Part shown: positions 11,076 to 15,883 of the stretch, one piece after another
Layout: every line of letters begins with the position of its first letter
How positions within the stretch are numbered: the first letter of the stretch is position 1
NCBI GenBank assembly: GCA_900764215.1
Contig: CAAFNI010000217.1
Span: 1-15,883, forward strand
Length of the DNA stretch: 15,883 bases
DNA from: an uncultured Sutterella sp.
Lineage (GTDB): Bacteria > Pseudomonadota > Gammaproteobacteria > Burkholderiales > Burkholderiaceae_F
Direction of reading: 5' to 3'
Notes under the pieces: generated by a model
What the model was told of the DNA's origin: nothing
What the model saw: only the letters and a program-made list of their open reading frames with translations
The model's database searches: none
Position numbers and translations under genes: made by a program

Positions 11076-13865
11076 TTATAAATACCGCCTTAGATACGGC
11101 GACGAAACGCTGTCGGCCTCAGCCACCTCCTCAGGGGTGCCCTCCGCCATGATCAGGCCGCCGTTGTCCCCGCCGTCTGGTCCCATGTCAACGACATAAT
11201 CGGCGCACTTGACCACATCAAGATTATGTTCAATGACAAGTACCGTGTTACCTTGATCCGTCAAGCGCCGCAGAACGCCGAGAAGCTGCTCGACGTCCTT
11301 GAAGTGCAGGCCTGTCGTCGGTTCATCGAGAATGTAGAGCGTGCGGCCCGTATCGGGTCGAGCGAGTTCGGCGGCAAGCATGATGCGCTGAGCTTCACCG
11401 CCAGAGAAAGTCGTTGCGCTCTGCCCGAGCTTGATGTAATCGAGCCCCACGTCAACGAGCGCCTGCAGAACACGCCTGATCTTCGGATGCACTTCAAAGA
11501 AAGGAAGGGCTTCCTCAACAGTCATCTCCAGAACGTCGGCAATGTTTTTGCCTGCATACGTCACTTCCAGCGTCTCGCGGTTGTAGCGTCGTCCGTGACA
11601 GACGTCGCAAGGCACGTAGACGTCCGGCATAAACTGCATCTGCATGCAGACAACCCCGTCGCCCTGGCAAGCCTCGCAACGGCCGCCCTTGACATTGAAG
11701 CTGAAGCGGCTCGATGCATAACCGCGCTCTCTCGCTGTCTGCGTCTGCTCGAATATCTCGCGAATTGAGGAAAAAATTCCCGTATAAGTTGCAGGATTGG
11801 ATCGGGGCGTACGACCGATGGGCGACTGATCCACCATGATGACCTTGTCAAAGGCTCTGCTGTTTTCAATCCCGTCATAAGGAAGCGGCTGAAGCGTCGT
11901 CGAGCGGTTGACCGTGCGCGCCATCGCCGCATAGAGCGTATCGATGACGAGTGACGACTTGCCCGAACCCGAAACGCCGGTCACAACGCTCAGCAGGCCA
12001 ACAGGCACTCTAAGCGTCACGTTCCGCAGATTGTGTCCTCTGGCGCCCGACAACGTAAGCCACCCGCGTTCGGGCTTGAGCCGGTTTTGCGGAACCGGGA
12101 TCTTCAGCTCGCCCTTGAGGTATCTGCCTGTAAGAGAGCGCTCATTGGCCATGACCTCAGCTGGCGTCCCGGCGGCAAGAACCTGCCCCCCCTTCTCGCC
12201 CGCTCCAGGTCCCATATCGACAAGATAGTCGGCAGAGCGCATGGCGTCCTCATCGTGTTCGACAACGATGACGGTGTTGCCCTGATCCCTCAGATCAGCC
12301 AAACTCCTCAGCAGTTTTTCGTTGTCGCGCTGATGCAACCCGATGCTCGGCTCATCGAGCACGTAGAGCACTCCCGAAAGCCCGGAACCGATCTGACTAG
12401 CAAGTCTGATGCGCTGCATCTCCCCGCCCGAGAGCGTATCGGCCCGACGATTGAGAGTCAGATAACCGAGTCCCACATTTTCCAGGAAGGAGAGTCTGTT
12501 GGTGATGGCCGTCGTCAAGCGCTCGGCGACTGCGGCCCTGCGATCCACGAACGTAAGTCTGGAAAACGCCTCTCGTAGCTGTGAGAGACTCATCGCATTC
12601 ATCTCGCCGTAGGCATACCGATCTTTGCCGTCGCCCACAAAAACGGAAAGGAGTTCCGAACGCAGCCTATCTCCGCGACAGGCAGGACATGTAACCTCGG
12701 AACGATACTCCTCCAGGGCCTGTCTCATATAGTTCATGGTCTTCGGATCGCTCCACTGTCTTTCAAGGTCGTTCATCACGCCGATGAAAGGTACCTGAAG
12801 ATCCCTCGTCTGCTCATTGCCGTAAAGAAAAGCCTGCTTCACATCCTCCGGATAGTCATTCCAAGGCGTGCTGGTCGATACGCCGAGCACCTGAGCGGCG
12901 GCAAAAATGAGCTTGAACTTGCGCCCGTTTCGCGCGTCCCATCCAGGAATTGCTCCCGCCTCTATCGACACCTCCCCCGCTTTCACCACCTTGTTCACGT
13001 CGAAGGCGCGCACGGTGCCCGTGCCCTCGCAGGTGGGACAGCGCCCCACTGGATTGAAGGACGAGAAGTGAACGGGTTCGAGCTCCTGCACGCTAAAGTT
13101 GCAAAGCGGACAAGCAAACTGCGTGCTGAACTCATAGTGCATGCCCGTGCCGAACTCCTCGACATACACGCGTCCATTGCTCAGCGCGGATGCGCTCTGG
13201 CAGCTTTCAGCAAGGCGAGCACGAGCCTCGGGAGACACAAGAAGACGATCCACCACAACATCAACATCGTGCGGCAAGCCGTCGTTGAGAGACGGCGCCG
13301 CCTCTAGCACCTGAACAACGCCGTCGAGGCGGAACCTCACGTAGCCCTCAGCGAGCAGCTTCTCAAAATACGGCTTGAAGTTGCCGGTCTTGGCGCGCGC
13401 AACGGGTGCAAGAACCATAATCTTCGCTCCGTCTGAGAGCGTGAGCGTGCGGTCGACGATGGAGGCAATCGAACTCATCTCAAGTGGCTTGCCGTGCGTC
13501 GGACAGTAGGGCACGCCGGCACGCGCAAACAGAAGCCTCATGTAGTCAGAAATCTCCGTGACGGTGCCTACGACGGAACGCGCTGAACCAGAGCTTCTGC
13601 GCTGTCCTATCGCGATGGAGGGCGAAAGCCCCTCAATGCTGTCAACGTCGGGTCTTGGACGCAGCTCAAGAAACTGACGTGCGTACGCTGAAATGCTTTC
13701 CACATAACGGCGCTGTCCTTCCGCATAAAGGGTATCGAAGGCAAGTGAGCTCTTTCCGCTGCCGGAGAGTCCGGTGATCACTGTGAGCTTGTCTCTCGGA
13801 ATATCCAGACAGATGTTCTTGAGGTTGTGGGTTCGCGCTCCACGTACAGATATGGCTTTCATCAT
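11076..13865 (-). CDS. uvrA: UvrABC excinuclease subunit A
   Basis: Damage-recognition ATPase of nucleotide excision repair; loads UvrB onto DNA. At 929 residues it is near the usual 940. Visible: Walker A GLSGSGKSS (32-40) and a second GVSGSGKSSLV, both ABC signatures (LSGGE, FSGGE), Walker B LYVLDEPSIGL and LYILDEPTTGL, the region before HDVDVVVDRL that corresponds to the UvrB-binding domain, and zinc cysteine pairs at 252/255 and 276/279, with CPAC and later CEAC/CDVC clusters. These mark a class I UvrA. Oddly, residues 81-101 (SPSIAIGQRR then SSGSARSVVGT) depart from the usual SPAISIEQK-type block, while the second-half counterpart DQSPIGRTPRSNPATYTG is canonical. ATG 13865 is followed at once by another ATG; no ribosome binding site is visible. 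rfbD lies 23 bases downstream. Confidence 0.96.
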   Translation of the reverse strand: MMKAISVRGARTHNLKNICLDIPRDKLTVITGLSGSGKSSLAFDTLYAEGQRRYVESISAYARQFLELRPRPDVDSIEGLSPSIAIGQRRSSGSARSVVGTVTEISDYMRLLFARAGVPYCPTHGKPLEMSSIASIVDRTLTLSDGAKIMVLAPVARAKTGNFKPYFEKLLAEGYVRFRLDGVVQVLEAAPSLNDGLPHDVDVVVDRLLVSPEARARLAESCQSASALSNGRVYVEEFGTGMHYEFSTQFACPLCNFSVQELEPVHFSSFNPVGRCPTCEGTGTVRAFDVNKVVKAGEVSIEAGAIPGWDARNGRKFKLIFAAAQVLGVSTSTPWNDYPEDVKQAFLYGNEQTRDLQVPFIGVMNDLERQWSDPKTMNYMRQALEEYRSEVTCPACRGDRLRSELLSVFVGDGKDRYAYGEMNAMSLSQLREAFSRLTFVDRRAAVAERLTTAITNRLSFLENVGLGYLTLNRRADTLSGGEMQRIRLASQIGSGLSGVLYVLDEPSIGLHQRDNEKLLRSLADLRDQGNTVIVVEHDEDAMRSADYLVDMGPGAGEKGGQVLAAGTPAEVMANERSLTGRYLKGELKIPVPQNRLKPERGWLTLSGARGHNLRNVTLRVPVGLLSVVTGVSGSGKSSLVIDTLYAAMARTVNRSTTLQPLPYDGIENSRAFDKVIMVDQSPIGRTPRSNPATYTGIFSSIREIFEQTQTARERGYASSRFSFNVKGGRCEACQGDGVVCMQMQFMPDVYVPCDVCHGRRYNRETLEVTYAGKNIADVLEMTVEEALPFFEVHPKIRRVLQALVDVGLDYIKLGQSATTFSGGEAQRIMLAAELARPDTGRTLYILDEPTTGLHFKDVEQLLGVLRRLTDQGNTVLVIEHNLDVVKCADYVVDMGPDGGDNGGLIMAEGTPEEVAEADSVSSPYLRRYL

Positions 13866-13869
13866 GACT

Positions 13870-13879
13870 AGACCGGTCT
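13870..13879. repeat. Perfect 10-bp palindrome AGACCGGTCT before uvrA
   Basis: Self-complementary with no spacer, four bases upstream of the uvrA ATG where a ribosome binding site would normally sit. It may be a dimeric protein site; I do not recognise it. Confidence 0.3.
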
Positions 13880-13890
13880 TAAGGCCAAAA

Positions 13891-13913
13891 ACAGACTAAT
13901 GAATATAGACTGT
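13891..13913. promoter_or_regulatory. Operator-like inverted repeat over the uvrA -10
   Basis: Arms ACAGACTA (13891-13898) and TAGACTGT (13906-13913) are inverted copies matching at seven of eight positions around a 7-base spacer. The repeat covers the predicted uvrA -10 element, where a bound repressor would block initiation. It contains the half-sites ACAG and CTGT, but in the opposite order and at a different spacing from the LexA box CTGT-N8-ACAG. Confidence 0.4.
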
Positions 13914-13930
13914 CCTACCGTTCGGGTAAA
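13902..13930 (-). promoter_or_regulatory. Candidate sigma-70 promoter for uvrA
   Basis: On the minus strand TTTACC (13930-13925) and TATATT (13907-13902) are separated by exactly 17 bases; four and five of six positions match consensus. The predicted start near 13895 leaves a leader of about 30 bases, which would contain the palindrome at 13870-13879. Confidence 0.5.
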
Positions 13931-14005
13931 GGATGACCTCCCGACTTTTCACTTATACGGCTATTCATGCGCGCCAAACACGACTCCTCCAATGCCTCCG
14001 GAACC

Positions 14006-15208
14006 ATGACGGCTCAGGAGAGGCGATCCAGCATTTCGCTTGCAGGCATTTTTGCTCTTCGCATGCTGGGACTATTCCTCATTCTTCCGGTCTTTGCCGT
14101 TTACGCTCGACATCTGCCCGGTGGAGACAACGATTTTCTCGTCGGCCTTACGCTCGGCATATACGGCCTAACGCAAAGCGTGCTGCAGATTCCGTTCGGC
14201 GCGGCAAGTGATCGGCTCGGTCGCAAGCCCGTCATCATTGCCGGCCTGTTGCTTTTCATTGTCGGAAGCGTGGTTGCCGCCATGGGCTCCTCCATCTGGG
14301 CAGTCATGATCGGCCGAGCCCTGCAGGGAGCGGGCGCCATATCCGCCGCCGTCACGGCTCTCATTGCCGACAGCGTACGAGACCACGTCATCACCAAGGC
14401 CATGGCGCTCGTCGGGGCTTCGATCGGACTGACCTTCGCCTTCAGTCTCGTTGCTGCACCTCCCCTCACCGAACTCTGGGGAGTGCCCGGCCTCTTCTGG
14501 CTCACGGCCGTTCTCTCCGCCGGCGCCGTCTGGATCGTTCTCAAGGTCGTTCCCGACGTGCCCGTCATCGCCGCCGAAGACGCCAAGGATCACAAGCCCT
14601 GGCCCAAAGTCGCCTTCGATCCTCAGCTCATGCGTCTCAACGCCGGAATCTTCTGTCTGCACTGCGTTCAGATGGCGCTCTTCGTCGTCATCCCTACGCA
14701 GCTCGTCGAGATGGGGCTGCCGGTTCTGCATCACTGGTACATCTATCTTCCGGCCGTGCTCATCGGCTTTGCCATCATGATGAAGCCTATCGTCTGGGCG
14801 GAACGCAACCGCAGAGTCGCCACACTCTTGCGCTTGAACGTTCTCCTTCTCGCCGTCGTCTTCGCTCTGTTCTCCTTCCTGATGCACTCCATCTGGGAAG
14901 TTGCCTTCCTCATGACGCTTTTCTTCATCGGCTTCAACATTCTGGAAGCAACGCTGCCCGGCTTGATCTCACGCACGGCCCCGAAGGCCGACAAGGGACT
15001 TGCGCTCGGAATCTACAACACAACCCAGAGTTTCGGACTTTTCGTCGGCGGCGCAGCAGGCGGCTGGATCGCCCAACATTTTTCATCGCAGGCCGTGTTC
15101 CATGCATCGAGTTTTGCTATGCTTTGCTGGTTCCTGCTTGCACTTGGCCTCAAGGAGCCCAAGCCCCGCAAGCAGCATGAACAAGGTGAAGCAATTCAAG
15201 TTCGATAG
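14006..15208 (+). CDS. MFS transporter, YajR-like
   Basis: Inner-membrane major facilitator, probably a proton-driven exporter; substrate unknown. The 400-residue protein has about twelve hydrophobic segments. It opens with MTAQERR and LAGIFALRMLGLFLILPVFAVYA, as in betaproteobacterial YajR-like carriers. Motif A is ASDRLGRKPVI after helix 2, motif B is RALQGAGAISAA in helix 4, and helix 5 carries GASIGLTFAFSLVAAPPL, the drug:H+ antiporter motif C position. It ends after helix 12 with a short charged tail and lacks the C-terminal YAM domain of E. coli YajR. I chose ATG 14006 by family likeness; ATG 13967 would add 13 polar residues, and neither start has a strong ribosome binding site. It diverges from uvrA and ends 26 bases before ssb, an order common in Burkholderiales. 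Confidence 0.85.
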   Translation: MTAQERRSSISLAGIFALRMLGLFLILPVFAVYARHLPGGDNDFLVGLTLGIYGLTQSVLQIPFGAASDRLGRKPVIIAGLLLFIVGSVVAAMGSSIWAVMIGRALQGAGAISAAVTALIADSVRDHVITKAMALVGASIGLTFAFSLVAAPPLTELWGVPGLFWLTAVLSAGAVWIVLKVVPDVPVIAAEDAKDHKPWPKVAFDPQLMRLNAGIFCLHCVQMALFVVIPTQLVEMGLPVLHHWYIYLPAVLIGFAIMMKPIVWAERNRRVATLLRLNVLLLAVVFALFSFLMHSIWEVAFLMTLFFIGFNILEATLPGLISRTAPKADKGLALGIYNTTQSFGLFVGGAAGGWIAQHFSSQAVFHASSFAMLCWFLLALGLKEPKPRKQHEQGEAIQVR

Positions 15209-15209
15209 A

Positions 15210-15215
15210 TATATT
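15210..15215 (+). promoter_or_regulatory. Possible -10 element for ssb
   Basis: TATATT in the AT-rich 26-base gap between the MFS gene and ssb, with no convincing -35 upstream. ssb may therefore have its own start or be read through from the transporter gene. I see no LexA box here. Confidence 0.2.
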
Positions 15216-15234
15216 TTTTGCAAGTTAGTTAATC

Positions 15235-15723
15235 ATGGCTTCCATCAACAAGGTAATCCTGATCGGCAATCTCGGCCGAGACCCCGAAACCCGCTACACC
15301 ACGGACGGCGGCACAGCCATTACGACGCTCAATATCGCCACGACGCGCCGCTACCGCAACGCCGAAGGTCAAACCGTCAGCGAAACCGAATGGCATCGCG
15401 TGGTCCTCTTCTCCCGTCTTGCCGAAATTGCCAAGGAGTACCTCCACAAGGGCAGCCAGTGCTACATTGAAGGCCGCCTGCGCACCCGCAAGTATCAGGC
15501 TAAAGACGGCACCGACCGTTACGCCACCGAAATCATTGGCGAAATGATGCAGCTTCTCGACCGCCGTCAGTCCGACAACCAAGGCATGGATGACGGGTTC
15601 GAAAGCGCGCCGCGCGCCGCGCGCCCTGCTCCCCAGCCCGCCGCCCAGCCGGCCCGTCAGAGCGCACCGGTGACGTCCAACACTGCATTTGACCAACTTG
15701 AAGGCGACGACGTTCCGTTCTAA
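15235..15723 (+). CDS. ssb: Single-stranded DNA-binding protein
   Basis: Coats single-stranded DNA as a tetramer during replication, recombination and repair and recruits partners by its C-terminal tip. The 162-residue protein has the OB-fold (about 1-110): MASINKVILIGNLGRDPETRY, the TEWHRVVLFSRLAEIAKEYL block, GSQCYIEGRLRTRKYQ and DRYATEIIG. A Pro/Ala/Gln-rich linker (about 124-150) follows, then the acidic partner-binding tip, DDVPF. All parts are intact. The linker is encoded partly by three tandem copies of a heptamer at 15605-15625. The ATG at 15235 has no good ribosome binding site. It lies 26 bases after the MFS gene, two genes from uvrA, and three hairpins follow its stop codon. Confidence 0.96.
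   Translation: MASINKVILIGNLGRDPETRYTTDGGTAITTLNIATTRRYRNAEGQTVSETEWHRVVLFSRLAEIAKEYLHKGSQCYIEGRLRTRKYQAKDGTDRYATEIIGEMMQLLDRRQSDNQGMDDGFESAPRAARPAPQPAAQPARQSAPVTSNTAFDQLEGDDVPF
15605..15625 (+). repeat. Three tandem GCGCGCC heptamers inside ssb
   Basis: Three perfect copies of a 7-base unit within the codons for the linker. Seven is not a multiple of three, so gain or loss of one unit would shift the frame and remove the acidic tip. Confidence 0.8.
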
Positions 15724-15742
15724 CCTGAACGTCTCCACAATC

Positions 15743-15828
15743 GGGTAGAGAGTGTCCTTGCGGACACTCCCTCCCACACCGCAGTGCTCAATCAGTACTG
15801 AGCGTTCGGACATGCCGTTCGGCATCCG
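15743..15828. other. Three consecutive hairpins downstream of ssb
   Basis: Hairpin 1: GAGTGTCC (15750-15757) with GGACACTC (15762-15769), loop TTGC on the plus strand or the GNRA-type GCAA on the minus strand, extendable outward to 15743-15775 with two mismatches. Hairpin 2: GCTCA (15786-15790) with TGAGC (15799-15803). Hairpin 3: ATGCC (15812-15816) with GGCAT (15821-15825), extended by CGG/CCG across a two-base bulge. None has a T tract, so none is a standard terminator on either strand. They could be the 3' processing region of the ssb transcript, an extragenic repeat element or part of a small RNA. In the remaining bases (15829-15883) I see no supported gene; the minus strand could hold the last codons of a gene ending at a TAA at 15859-15861, but only eight codons are visible. 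Confidence 0.4.
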
Positions 15829-15883
15829 GCGGTTTCCGAGTTAGTAGTAGAGGGGGACTTAGCGCATCGCGAGAAGGCTGTAT

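Noticed and set aside
13866..14005. Possible LexA (SOS) box upstream of uvrA
   Set aside because: CTGT and ACAG half-sites occur, but not in the order and spacing CTGT-N8-ACAG; recorded only as an operator-like inverted repeat.
15829..15883. Possible end of a minus-strand gene (a TAA at 15859-15861)
   Set aside because: Only eight codons are visible before the window edge, too few to support a gene call.
1..15883. tRNA, rRNA, CRISPR array, transposase, integrase, prophage or defence genes
   Set aside because: None seen; the genes are all core metabolic, envelope and repair functions and I found no direct-repeat arrays or IS ends by eye.

Overview
This window looks like a chromosomal housekeeping region of a GC-rich Gram-negative bacterium, most likely a betaproteobacterium of the order Burkholderiales. 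The pointers are separate HldA and HldC proteins instead of a fused HldE, an AlgC-type phosphohexomutase and a heptosyltransferase I in one operon, and the order uvrA - MFS transporter - ssb. The family Sutterellaceae would fit, but that is inference and no marker gene here proves it. I see no rRNA, tRNA, CRISPR array, insertion sequence or prophage. No gap between genes exceeds about 215 bases.

Positions 1-6903 form an LPS-sugar region built around a divergent promoter area (3625-3838). Leftward runs a three-gene operon: an AlgC-type phosphomannomutase/phosphoglucomutase, pgi, and waaC (heptosyltransferase I, cut by the window start). Rightward runs hldA-hldD-gmhB-hldC, which with GmhA (not seen here) makes ADP-L-glycero-beta-D-manno-heptose, the donor WaaC uses. 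The rightward operon ends at a clear Rho-independent terminator. galU converges on it from the right and links glucose-1-phosphate to UDP-glucose. Sugar supply (pgi, AlgC-type mutase, galU), heptose synthesis and heptose transfer are therefore encoded together.

Positions 7768-9965 hold apaH (Ap4A hydrolase), convergent with a plsC-like acyltransferase that lies downstream of ruvX/yqgF. Positions 9966-11075 hold the most unusual stretch: four DnaA-box-like 9-mers on one strand beside and inside AT-rich DNA. It lies between ruvX and the 3' end of an orphan rfbD-like gene, and the rfbD frame runs through three of the boxes as an apparent C-terminal tail. This could be a replication origin, a DnaA-titration site or a DnaA-controlled promoter.

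Positions 11076-15883 hold uvrA (leftward, with an atypical segment in its first half), a YajR-like MFS transporter, ssb, and a set of three hairpins after ssb. Most genes are ordinary core genes. The points of interest are the DnaA-box cluster, several hairpins and inverted repeats in control regions, the split heptose operon, and a frameshift-prone heptamer repeat in ssb.
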